Assembly (NCBI GenBank): GCA_937952895.1
Contig: CALFYC010000177.1
Coordinates: forward strand, 1-32,347
Direction: 5' to 3'
Origin: an uncultured Neisseriaceae bacterium
GTDB taxonomy: Bacteria; Pseudomonadota; Gammaproteobacteria; Burkholderiales; UBA11063
DNA: 32,347 nucleotides
The position numbers were made by a program, and so were the translations under genes. This document shows positions 6,998-15,066 of the stretch, one piece after another. The notes beneath the pieces are model-generated. The model did not search any database, had not been told where the DNA came from, and saw nothing but the letters and a program-made list of their open reading frames with translations. How positions within the stretch are numbered: the stretch's first letter is position 1; each line of letters begins with the position of its first letter.

Positions 6998-8890
6998 TTA
7001 ATTATGCTTTGATTTTATAATTTGTTTTAACCATATGCGATTTGGATGTAGAGCTTTTCTAATTCTTTCACTAACGGGCATTATATTATTATCAATATAA
7101 TCAGCAATAATTTCTCCACAAAGTGGAGCTGTTAAAATTCCTTTTGAGCCGTGTCCTAAATTTAAAAATAGTCCGTTTAGATATGTGCATTTAGTTTCAA
7201 TCCAATAATTAGAATCTTTGCTTAAATCTTTATAATCATTAATGAATTCCTTATAATCAGCAACTGGGCCAACTAACGGCATATAATCAGTTGTGCTTGA
7301 TCTAATCCCTACTTGTCCAAGAATTTTATCTGATTTGGAGAATGTTTTAAATGCATCAGAAATGTGGTAAATTTCTTTTAAATTTTCTTGATGTTCAATT
7401 AGTTTAACTGTTTCATCTGGGTTATTGAATTTAAATGTAGCGCCTATTGTAAAATGTTTTCCATTGTTTGGGGTTATATATCCATCACCACAAAGAATAG
7501 AGGTTAAATTACTCTGTTCCTTAATCAGGCTTATTTGCCCACGAATTTTTCGGATATTTAATTTGGGAATAAATTGTTCAATTTGATGCGAATTGCACAT
7601 TACCAAATTTGCGGCTGAATCGATTATTTTTCCATTTTGAATAATATGCCATAATTTATTTTGATATTTAATTTCGGTAACTAGAGTATTAAGTTCAATT
7701 TTAATTTTGGGATGATTCGCCAATCTCTTTACAAAGCTAGGAATATTTACCCATAACCCATGTGGAAAATATAAGCCTGTTTCATAATTCGATTCTATCC
7801 CTGATAATTTTTTGATTAGTTTTTGATTCACTTCATAACAAAACTCTTTAGGGAAATTAGCTTGAAGTATTTGTTGTTGCTTCATTAATTGTTGTTGATT
7901 ATAAGCTAATTGAATTAAGCCACATTGATCATATTCCGTAGTTTTTTTTAAAATTGAATTAATTAAATGATGGCTATAGCGGTAGCCTGCTAAACTTAGT
8001 TCTAAGATTGGTGTATGATTTCCAGAAAAATTTCCATATAGCATTCCTTGGTGAATAGTGCTTGCACCCATTGCTAATTGAGATTTTTCTTCGTAAAGAG
8101 TTACCTTGTATTCTCGATTCGCCAAACTATATGCAGTTGCTGCGCCACTAATTCCACCACCAATGATAATTACCTTTTTGCTACTATTACAATTATTATA
8201 TTTATCAAACCATGGTGTTGGTTTATTTAAGCTTAGTCGGCTTTTGGGGTTGGTTTTGTTAGCCAATGTGGCTAATTCTATTATAGCCCAATTATATTTA
8301 TGATTTTCTTTTACTGAAATAATGTCAAAAATTTCTGAAATATCTCTAGTTTTTAGGAATTTATTATTAATCAATAGCATTGTATCGGAGTTAGAATTTT
8401 TTTGAATGATTTGGATTAATTGTTTATTTAATTTTAGATTATCTAATTTATTTATTATCCATAGGTCTGATTTAAAGCTTTGTGTTTCAAGATTTTCTTT
8501 AATGTTACCGATGATTAGATTAAGGTGAATATTTGGAGCAATTTTAAGCCGATGAGTTGTTGAGTTTAATACTAGATAGAATTGATTAGATAGTTTTTTA
8601 TATAAATTAGACAAATATTTAGGAATTTTACTATTTATTTTTTGGATTGTTTTTGATGAAAGTGCTTTATCTTCAAAGATTATAAAAGATAATTGTGCAG
8701 TTTTGGGGGCATGTTGTTGCCATAATCTACTTATTAAAATAAAATTTAATCCATTATGAAAGCCAATCTCACTAATGATAAATTTTTCTGAATCTGCTAA
8801 ATTCATAAATTGATTTTTCAAATCACTATATTTAGTTGCTAATTTAGCACTGTTCATTAGGTTTTTATTTGTGGTTTTATTTGTTTTCAT
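6998..8890 (-). CDS. mnmC: MnmC-like bifunctional tRNA wobble-uridine modification protein, methyltransferase half degenerate
   Basis: MnmC matures U34 of certain tRNAs: its C-terminal FAD domain removes the carboxymethyl group from cmnm5U and its N-terminal domain methylates nm5U to mnm5U. Here the C-terminal half is convincing: a dinucleotide fold GGGISGA (244-250), the GASTIHQGMLYG segment, and LGHGSKGILTAPLCGE near the end. The N-terminal half (about 1-215) aligns only loosely. GFGTG of the SAM site reads GFHNG (43-47), and the expected DxWFLDGFxPxxNPxxW stretch is replaced by LWIINKLDNLKLNKQ (143-157). The protein is 630 residues against 668 in E. coli, and the N-terminal shortening falls in this half. 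The FAD activity is probably retained; methylation is doubtful. The ATG at 8890 has only a weak purine-rich site. Confidence 0.85.
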   Translation of the reverse strand: MKTNKTTNKNLMNSAKLATKYSDLKNQFMNLADSEKFIISEIGFHNGLNFILISRLWQQHAPKTAQLSFIIFEDKALSSKTIQKINSKIPKYLSNLYKKLSNQFYLVLNSTTHRLKIAPNIHLNLIIGNIKENLETQSFKSDLWIINKLDNLKLNKQLIQIIQKNSNSDTMLLINNKFLKTRDISEIFDIISVKENHKYNWAIIELATLANKTNPKSRLSLNKPTPWFDKYNNCNSSKKVIIIGGGISGAATAYSLANREYKVTLYEEKSQLAMGASTIHQGMLYGNFSGNHTPILELSLAGYRYSHHLINSILKKTTEYDQCGLIQLAYNQQQLMKQQQILQANFPKEFCYEVNQKLIKKLSGIESNYETGLYFPHGLWVNIPSFVKRLANHPKIKIELNTLVTEIKYQNKLWHIIQNGKIIDSAANLVMCNSHQIEQFIPKLNIRKIRGQISLIKEQSNLTSILCGDGYITPNNGKHFTIGATFKFNNPDETVKLIEHQENLKEIYHISDAFKTFSKSDKILGQVGIRSSTTDYMPLVGPVADYKEFINDYKDLSKDSNYWIETKCTYLNGLFLNLGHGSKGILTAPLCGEIIADYIDNNIMPVSERIRKALHPNRIWLKQIIKSKHN

Positions 8891-8975
8891 TTTAGACTTT
8901 TAGCTAATTTAAATTATTACAATGCAATATTGTAGTTTGCATAAAAAATATTTTGTGGAGTATTTATTTTAGATA

Positions 8976-9006
8976 GCAGATTTTCTAAAGATATATTATA
9001 ATCTGC
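8976..9006 (+). promoter_or_regulatory. Inverted repeat over the nuclease -10 region
   Basis: GCAGATT (8976-8982) and AATCTGC (9000-9006) are perfect 7-base arms 17 bases apart. TATAAT at 8997-9002 lies inside the right arm and is the best -10 for the nuclease gene at 9075; no good -35 is visible. The dyad could be an operator or an RNA hairpin near the transcript start. A second short dyad, TACAAT/ATTGTA, lies at 8918-8934 nearer mnmC. Confidence 0.35.
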
Positions 9007-9074
9007 AATATTAAATAAAAACATCTAACGGGTTAGCTACAAAATAAATCATAAATCATTTAAAGAATTAAAAT

Positions 9075-9854
9075 ATGCAAGAGATAATTGCTGGACATTA
9101 TAAAAGTATTGATATTTTTAAAAATATTAGATTTGTTCCGGATGAGCATATCTATTATTTAGATGATGTCATTGCCGATTCTGTAACTTCGATTTTAAAA
9201 AAATATACTAAACCTTTTGATCAAGCTTATTGGGCTAAAATTAAAGCGCCTCAATTAGGCGTGTCACCAGAAGAGTTGATCGCTAATTGGGAATTAAAGG
9301 CTAAGTTATCTAGAGTTAAAGGAACTATTGTCCATTCTTTCATTGAAAATAAAATTAGTAATTCTAATTTCGTGTACCCACAAGAGCAAATTATTGAAAT
9401 GTTTGGCTATGATCCAATTCAAGATCAATTACACCAATTAATTCCACAAGTTGAAAAATTTTTATTAGATATTGATCAAAAAATGTTTCCAATTGCGTCA
9501 GAGTTTATTGTTGGGGATAAAGATTTTATGGTATGTGGAACCGTTGATCAAATATTTTACAATCAAAAAAGTGGTCAATTAGAGATTTGGGATTGGAAGA
9601 CTAATCGTGAAATTAAAACTGAATCTAAGTATTTTCATTTATATGAATTAGCACATATTCCGGATACTGAATTAGATCATTATTCATTACAATTGTCTTT
9701 ATATAAACTAATCCTAGAAAAAAATACAAAAGTTAAATTTGGCAAATCTTATATAACATGGTTTAATAATTTTACTCAAGATTATAAGATATTCATGTGT
9801 AAAGATTACTTGTATGAAGCGCAATTAATTTTAGATAAATTACATAAAGGTTAA
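9075..9854 (+). CDS. Stand-alone PD-(D/E)XK nuclease of the RecB/Cas4 type
   Basis: This 259-residue protein has the complete RecB-family nuclease motif set in order: GxxxH (Gly83-His87), Glu143, GTVDQI with Asp158, the catalytic pair Asp173-x-Lys175 in WDWKT, and QxxxY (Gln206-Tyr210). It lacks helicase motifs and the four cysteines of the Cas4/AddB iron-sulfur cluster. The N-terminal segment (DEHIYYLDD, then SVTSILKKYTKPFD) resembles nuclease-like proteins often seen in phages and plasmids. A DNA exonuclease or nickase role is inferred; the biological task is unknown. AAAGAA precedes the ATG. Its stop shares the palindrome TTAA with the stop of the convergent scpA gene. No phage gene or CRISPR locus is nearby. 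Confidence 0.78.
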   Translation: MQEIIAGHYKSIDIFKNIRFVPDEHIYYLDDVIADSVTSILKKYTKPFDQAYWAKIKAPQLGVSPEELIANWELKAKLSRVKGTIVHSFIENKISNSNFVYPQEQIIEMFGYDPIQDQLHQLIPQVEKFLLDIDQKMFPIASEFIVGDKDFMVCGTVDQIFYNQKSGQLEIWDWKTNREIKTESKYFHLYELAHIPDTELDHYSLQLSLYKLILEKNTKVKFGKSYITWFNNFTQDYKIFMCKDYLYEAQLILDKLHKG

Positions 9855-10630
9855 TTATATAAGGATACCTGAATTTCTTGATTGGTTTGGGTAAGAATAA
9901 TTAAATTTTCTTTAGCTAATTCAAGAATTGAGATAAACCCGACTACAACATGTGAAATTCCAAAGTTTGGTTCAAATAAATCAAAAAAGTTGATATACTT
10001 AACTTGTGAGAGTTTTTTCATAATATTACTCATATATTGACGAATTGAAAGTTTATGCCGTGGAATAATATGAATTTTATTAGCAAGTAGACTTTTTTTA
10101 AATATTTCTTGCCAAGCTTTGGTTAGATCATTTATACTCACTTGGGGTATTAGTTCGGGTAGATTATTCATTCCAATATTTACCCATAAATAGTCACGTT
10201 CGGATCTGGGGATTTGATCGAGCTTTTCTGCAACCTGCTTAATTTTTTCATATTCGATTAATCGTTTGATCAGATCGTTTCTTGGGTCTTCTTCTAAATC
10301 AGCTAAATCAGATTTAGGTGGTTTAGGCAGCAACATTCGTGATTTTATTTCAAGTAATATTGCAGCCATTAACAAATATTCCGCGGCTAAATCAATATTT
10401 AATATTTGCATAGTAGTAATATAATTAATATATTGATCAGTAACTTGTTTCATCGGTATTGCTAGAATGTCTAAATCTTGTTTGCGTATTAAATATAGTA
10501 ATAAATCAAGAGGCCCCTCAAACATTTCAAGAAATACGTGTAGAGCATCAGGAGCAATATATAAATCTTTAGGGAATTCACTAATTATTTCATTATTAAC
10601 CTTAGCTATTTCAATTTTTTCAGTTAGCAT
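9851..10630 (-). CDS. scpA: Segregation and condensation protein A (ScpA kleisin)
   Basis: ScpA is the kleisin subunit that bridges Smc and ScpB in chromosome condensation. The 259-residue protein has the diagnostic FEGPLDLLLYLIRKQDLDI opening (about 38-56), then ITDQYINYI-like and LAAEYLLMAAILLEIKSRMLLP segments that bind Smc, and a C-terminal winged-helix region. It starts 2 bases after the eda stop with no ribosome-binding site, so it is probably translated by coupling. The usual partner scpB is not adjacent in this window. Confidence 0.93.
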   Translation of the reverse strand: MLTEKIEIAKVNNEIISEFPKDLYIAPDALHVFLEMFEGPLDLLLYLIRKQDLDILAIPMKQVTDQYINYITTMQILNIDLAAEYLLMAAILLEIKSRMLLPKPPKSDLADLEEDPRNDLIKRLIEYEKIKQVAEKLDQIPRSERDYLWVNIGMNNLPELIPQVSINDLTKAWQEIFKKSLLANKIHIIPRHKLSIRQYMSNIMKKLSQVKYINFFDLFEPNFGISHVVVGFISILELAKENLIILTQTNQEIQVSLYN

Positions 10631-10632
10631 TG

Positions 10633-11271
10633 CTATTTAGAGAATAAATTGAGGGCTTGTTTTGTAAGGTCTGTTATTTGGTTAAATTGATTATTCTTAA
10701 CTAATTCATCGGTAACAATAAATGAACAACCAATAGCTGCAACATTTCCCAAACTTAAATATTTTGCGGCATTATCTAAGTTTATTCCACCAGTTGGACA
10801 AAATTTTACCTTAGGAAATATATTTAAGAAAGATTTAAGAACTGCATAACCATTGTAATTTTCTGCTGGAAAAAACTTTAAGTTGTAAAGGCCATTATCA
10901 ATTGCACTCATGATTTCAGTTGGAGTTATTGCTCCAGGAATAAATGGAATATCGTAATTATGCGATACTTGTATTAAATTATGAGTTAAGCCTGGTGAGA
11001 CAATAAATTTAGCACCATGTTTAACAGCCAAATGATATTGATCTTCATTTAATACAGTTCCAGCACCAATTAACATTTCAGGAATTTTATGATTTAGAGT
11101 TTCAATTATATTTAGTGCATTCGGAGTTCTTAAGGTTACTTCAATAATCTTTATTCCACCTTCAAGTAATGCTTTAGCAATTGGTATTGCTTTAGTAATA
11201 TCATTTAACACTAAAACTGGAATCAGCTTATGCTGTGAAAAAATTAATTCGCTAGTTAGTTTGTTTTGCAT
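10633..11271 (-). CDS. eda: 2-keto-3-deoxy-6-phosphogluconate aldolase (KDPG/KHG aldolase)
   Basis: Eda splits KDPG to pyruvate and glyceraldehyde-3-phosphate in the Entner-Doudoroff pathway; it also acts on ketohydroxyglutarate. The 212-residue protein matches family length. Catalytic residues are Glu44 and Arg48 in EVTLRTP and Schiff-base Lys132 in LKFFPAE; the phosphate-binding CPTGGI and GCSFIV segments follow. No edd gene is in the window, so whether a full Entner-Doudoroff route exists is unknown. It is the first gene of a pair with scpA, an unusual partner. Confidence 0.93.
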   Translation of the reverse strand: MQNKLTSELIFSQHKLIPVLVLNDITKAIPIAKALLEGGIKIIEVTLRTPNALNIIETLNHKIPEMLIGAGTVLNEDQYHLAVKHGAKFIVSPGLTHNLIQVSHNYDIPFIPGAITPTEIMSAIDNGLYNLKFFPAENYNGYAVLKSFLNIFPKVKFCPTGGINLDNAAKYLSLGNVAAIGCSFIVTDELVKNNQFNQITDLTKQALNLFSK

Positions 11272-11309
11272 AGTATTAACTTTAATTAAATTGTTTAGAT
11301 TAAGCTACG

Positions 11310-11339
11310 AGTATATATCTATTTTAATGATATAGTCAA
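11310..11339 (-). promoter_or_regulatory. Sigma-70 promoter for eda-scpA
   Basis: On the minus strand TTGACT (11334-11339) and TATACT (11310-11315) are 18 bases apart, each one base off consensus. It lies downstream of the terminator at 11359-11390, so eda-scpA is independent of the large lipoprotein gene. Confidence 0.65.
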
Positions 11340-11358
11340 GCACAAAAATGGATTAAAA

Positions 11359-11390
11359 CAAACACCCACATAAAAAAATGTGGGTGTTTG
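11359..11390 (-). terminator. Intrinsic terminator after the large lipoprotein gene
   Basis: A perfect 13-base stem (CAAACACCCACAT at 11359-11371 with its complement at 11378-11390) closes a 6-base loop. On the minus strand it is followed by a TTTT run. It lies 20 bases past the lipoprotein stop and separates that gene from the eda promoter. Confidence 0.85.
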
Positions 11391-11410
11391 TCATAAGTTA
11401 AGTAATAAAA

Positions 11411-14400
11411 TTATTGTGATACACATATTAAATGTGAAGTCTCAATACAGCTTTTTGCGTAACTAGAACTCCAAATATTAAGTACATAGTAAGTTGGGTT
11501 TTGGTTTTCAAAATAATAAAAATTCCCCCACGTTGAAGGTGCTATGTTGCCAACTGCAGAGTAAAATAATGATGTTTTCCCAAAAGAGCCAAAACTGTTT
11601 GGATTATTTTGTGGCTCGCTAGAGGTTGATGTGAAATTTTGGCACGTTCCAGGTGAGTATTGAGTATACATTGCACCATCAAAATCTGGATTCGCATCAG
11701 CATATGCCCATCCATCAATATCGTTGCCTAATTCATTAATATGAATACTTTGAATACCAGACCAAAACTCACTATTATCAGAAGCTGTAAGACCATTAGC
11801 AAAATTTAGGTATATATTACTACCATCAAATACATAGTTTTGATTGACTGTATTAAATAAGGTTGAATTAGATACCGAACTATCGGCTGGGTTATCATAA
11901 ATATCCCCTTGATTCAATACCCAATCAAGAGAATGACTTCCACCGCATTGACCTGTAGCATCACAAGGATAGCGATCAGCATCAACCAATAACGCTTTAA
12001 AAGTTAATCCCGTTGGAATTGTGCTGCCAGAACTATATGCTTCAGATTGGCATATTGCATCAGCTCCAGCTGTTCCAGTAGTATGAGGAGTTACAATTGT
12101 GCTTCCACCACCATCTTTTAAATTACCGTTGTAACTTTCAGATGTCATAAATATAATGTGAATTGGAGTTACATTAATTTTAATTTTATTAACATTAGGT
12201 GTTATTTCACTAGAACTTACATTATTAATTAGAATGTCATGTGCACCTAAAGCTGTACTAGTGTCAATCTTAGTATAGACATTACAATAGTAATTATTCA
12301 CATTTAGAGTACATGGATTATTCTCAAAAGTAATTGAATCGGTATTAGGAGATGTTGAGAACAATAGCGTTTGATCTGGCAAATTATAGCCTCCATCTAT
12401 GTAAGGAATTATTTCCATAGCCTCACCTTGCTTTACATTTAGTTCCTCATTTGGATCAATTAGTGTCCATGCATTATTATAATGCTTATAAACTTCAATC
12501 TTTGCTGGAGAGTATACGTAGATATAAGTCAATCCATTTAATAAAGTTCCTGCTTGATATATTGGGCTAAGTTGATCATTCCAAGTGGCATAAACTAGTC
12601 CCAGATCCAAATCATTAGGCCCAATAGTATCAGATAAAATAATAAATTGGACCTTACATGTGCCATTTAAAGCAGCTAAAGTAATTGGACTATTTACAGT
12701 TCCACAGTTACTTGTAGCAACACTCCATCCAGTTGACAAATTCGCAGTATCTATATAAAAGTTGGTGGCTGCAGATTGCCCAGTATTGGTGATATTATAG
12801 GTAATATAACCAGAAGTATTTTCTTGAATATTGTAGGGTGATACTTCAGTGCCATCTCCATCTACAAAACCACTAGCGCTATCTTTTGTGGCTGTAATAA
12901 TCGCGGCTTGTGCATTTACAACGTTTCCAGTTAATAATCTAGAGTCTACAGTAGGATTGCTGCCTGGATATGGCACATGACTAATGATTAAATTATCATT
13001 TTCAGTATCAGGTGCTTGAATAGTTCCATCAGCTGGACCAAAAGCAACTGCAATATTACAAGATTGACCTACCGCTAAAGTTGATCGACAAGCTCCAGGT
13101 GGAGGAACTAATTTAAAGAGGTTATGCGAATTAACTCCTGGTTGAATGGTAACATTTAAATCAGTTGCGGATTCAGAGCCTAAATTGGTTAACTTATAAG
13201 TCGTTATAACTAAATCTTCATTATTATTAACTATAATGTTTTGTGCAGAATTAGTTTGACTAATTACCACATTAGCTAATGATGGAGTTACTTCATAGAT
13301 TAAACTAGCAATACTTGTTGCATTTTGTTGAAATAAAGAATTATAATTGTAATTGATAACTAATGATCCAACTGTTTGAGAAGTAATAGCAGAACTATTA
13401 AAAGTTATAGTTATATCACAAGTATTTGTTTCACCATCTGGAGTTAATAAATTAGCAATTTTGTTACCATTAATAACGTGACATGGATTGGTTGATATAC
13501 CATCAGTCAAAGTAAATCCAGCAGGTATATCACTTATGGTGATATTATCTTCTACTGTATTGCCAGAATTAGTTAAAGTTAGATGACGAATAACTGCAGC
13601 CCCATTACTAGTTTTAGTAAATATATAGTCTGGAGTAAAGGAAGTAATTAATCCAGCAACTGCCGCTGTAGATGTTGGAGTTAATCCTTGTTCAATATTA
13701 ATGGCTGATTGTCTAGTTGATACACTATCATTATAATTAATGATAACCGGATTAGTAGTAGAAGTGCCAGTTGTGCTCTCTAGAGATAAAGTTACATTAA
13801 CTGCTGATTCAGGGTTAATCGTTGTAGCATTAGTCCTAACGTTTACATTATTATCACTACTTACCAGATTAAGTGACAAAATTGGTTGATTTCCTGTATT
13901 AGCTAAAGTGATAACTTGTGAAGGATTATCCTTAGTTAGATATACTGTTTGAGTTAATGCACTTAAAACCCCTTGATTATTATTTGCGGTAGTTGTAATT
14001 GTATTCGTTAAAGAACTGATAACAACATTGCTCTCTTGTCTATTAGATGAGAGGGTCGAAGTTCTAAGTTTAAAAGTTAAGCTTGCAGCATTTCCATTTG
14101 GAGCAGGTGCTAAAATAGCAAAAGTTTGTCCTATAGCTAAATTAGTTAATCCGGCACCTAAATTACTACTTATAATCTTTTGATTGGGAATTAAGTTACC
14201 ATTAGCATCAACTAACTCTACATTATTAAATCCAGTAGTTGGGTTAGCAGTAACTACACCTGTAATTAAAACATTGCTTGTTCCAGCTAGAACTAAATTA
14301 GGATAGAATAAGTTTATATCGTCGGTGCTAAGATGATATTTAACTTGTTGAATACCAATAGGTAAAGATTGCTTTTGTGATGTTTCTGCAGTTAAATTTG

Positions 14401-14869
14401 CTGAGTTAATCTTATTATTAGCTAAAGTAGATTCACTATTTTGAGCTGTAATATTAAAACTACCAGAAATTACACCAGATTCAACTTGAATATTTAATAC
14501 ACAATCAGAATTAGCTGCGATATTAGCACATGGACTATTTCCTAAAATAGTTGCATTTGGTTTAGTTCCCGTAAGGGGATTAACAGTGTAGCTAATACCA
14601 ACAATAGGCAAATTAGTTTTATTTTGAACAACGACATATCCTTGACCATTTGTATTAGATAGTGATATCGCAGTATTTGCACTTACAAAAGTTAAATCTG
14701 AAGCTTTACCAGTTTTAGTTACTGAGGGAGGAGTCGGTGCTGGAGGAGTAGGGGTTGGATTTGTTCCGCTGCCACTTGATGAACCGCCGCTGCCACCGCC
14801 GCAGCTACTTAGTAAGATTACGCTTAATAAAGCCAAAGGCTTTTTATATTTACTCAAATTTAGTGACAT
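11411..14869 (-). CDS. Large surface lipoprotein with cysteine-paired beta modules and a C-terminal DUF1554 domain
   Basis: This 1152-residue protein begins with a lipoprotein signal (LLSSC, lipidated Cys23) and a glycine/serine/proline-rich linker (about 24-50). Residue +2 is Gly, not Asp, which fits outer-membrane sorting. The middle 850 residues are Thr/Asn/Ser-rich beta modules of the kind seen in bacterial Ig-like or DUF11-like repeats. Five close cysteine pairs are spaced along it (114/123, 463/484, 594/604, 722/738, 853/862). The C-terminal part (about 905-1152) matches DUF1554: MTSESYNGNL, GADAICQSEA, FKALLVDA, WSGIQ and a final CVSQ; this C-type-lectin-like domain is common in Leptospira. 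Adhesion or ligand binding at the cell surface is inferred. AGGGA lies 8 bases before the ATG. Confidence 0.85.
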   Translation of the reverse strand: MSLNLSKYKKPLALLSVILLSSCGGGSGGSSSGSGTNPTPTPPAPTPPSVTKTGKASDLTFVSANTAISLSNTNGQGYVVVQNKTNLPIVGISYTVNPLTGTKPNATILGNSPCANIAANSDCVLNIQVESGVISGSFNITAQNSESTLANNKINSANLTAETSQKQSLPIGIQQVKYHLSTDDINLFYPNLVLAGTSNVLITGVVTANPTTGFNNVELVDANGNLIPNQKIISSNLGAGLTNLAIGQTFAILAPAPNGNAASLTFKLRTSTLSSNRQESNVVISSLTNTITTTANNNQGVLSALTQTVYLTKDNPSQVITLANTGNQPILSLNLVSSDNNVNVRTNATTINPESAVNVTLSLESTTGTSTTNPVIINYNDSVSTRQSAINIEQGLTPTSTAAVAGLITSFTPDYIFTKTSNGAAVIRHLTLTNSGNTVEDNITISDIPAGFTLTDGISTNPCHVINGNKIANLLTPDGETNTCDITITFNSSAITSQTVGSLVINYNYNSLFQQNATSIASLIYEVTPSLANVVISQTNSAQNIIVNNNEDLVITTYKLTNLGSESATDLNVTIQPGVNSHNLFKLVPPPGACRSTLAVGQSCNIAVAFGPADGTIQAPDTENDNLIISHVPYPGSNPTVDSRLLTGNVVNAQAAIITATKDSASGFVDGDGTEVSPYNIQENTSGYITYNITNTGQSAATNFYIDTANLSTGWSVATSNCGTVNSPITLAALNGTCKVQFIILSDTIGPNDLDLGLVYATWNDQLSPIYQAGTLLNGLTYIYVYSPAKIEVYKHYNNAWTLIDPNEELNVKQGEAMEIIPYIDGGYNLPDQTLLFSTSPNTDSITFENNPCTLNVNNYYCNVYTKIDTSTALGAHDILINNVSSSEITPNVNKIKINVTPIHIIFMTSESYNGNLKDGGGSTIVTPHTTGTAGADAICQSEAYSSGSTIPTGLTFKALLVDADRYPCDATGQCGGSHSLDWVLNQGDIYDNPADSSVSNSTLFNTVNQNYVFDGSNIYLNFANGLTASDNSEFWSGIQSIHINELGNDIDGWAYADANPDFDGAMYTQYSPGTCQNFTSTSSEPQNNPNSFGSFGKTSLFYSAVGNIAPSTWGNFYYFENQNPTYYVLNIWSSSYAKSCIETSHLICVSQ

Positions 14870-14919
14870 ACCTTAGATCCCTATTTATAAAACAATCTTT
14901 TTATAGTTAAAAAATTTTG

Positions 14920-14949
14920 ATTATACAAGATTTATACTTTTTATGTCAA
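14920..14949 (-). promoter_or_regulatory. Consensus sigma-70 promoter for the large lipoprotein gene
   Basis: On the minus strand a perfect TTGACA (14944-14949) and a perfect TATAAT (14920-14925) are 18 bases apart. The leader to the ATG at 14869 is about 45 bases. This is the best-matching promoter in the window and suggests strong basal expression. Confidence 0.8.
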
Positions 14950-15006
14950 GTGGTCAAATTTGTTATGTAAAATTTGTTCTATATAATGAATATTTTAATA
15001 ATATAG

Positions 15007-15033
15007 TTGAAATTTATTAAATAATATCCATAT
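15007..15033 (+). promoter_or_regulatory. Candidate sigma-32 (heat-shock) promoter for clpB
   Basis: TTGAAA (15007-15012) and CCATAT (15028-15033), 15 bases apart, resemble the RpoH pattern of TTGAAA and CCCCATnT. The leader to the clpB ATG at 15067 is about 27 bases and holds a good AGGAG site at 15056-15060. clpB is a classic RpoH target in gamma- and betaproteobacteria. The -10 match is partial. Confidence 0.5.
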
Positions 15034-15066
15034 TAATATCATGGTAATTATTAGTAGGAGTTTAAA

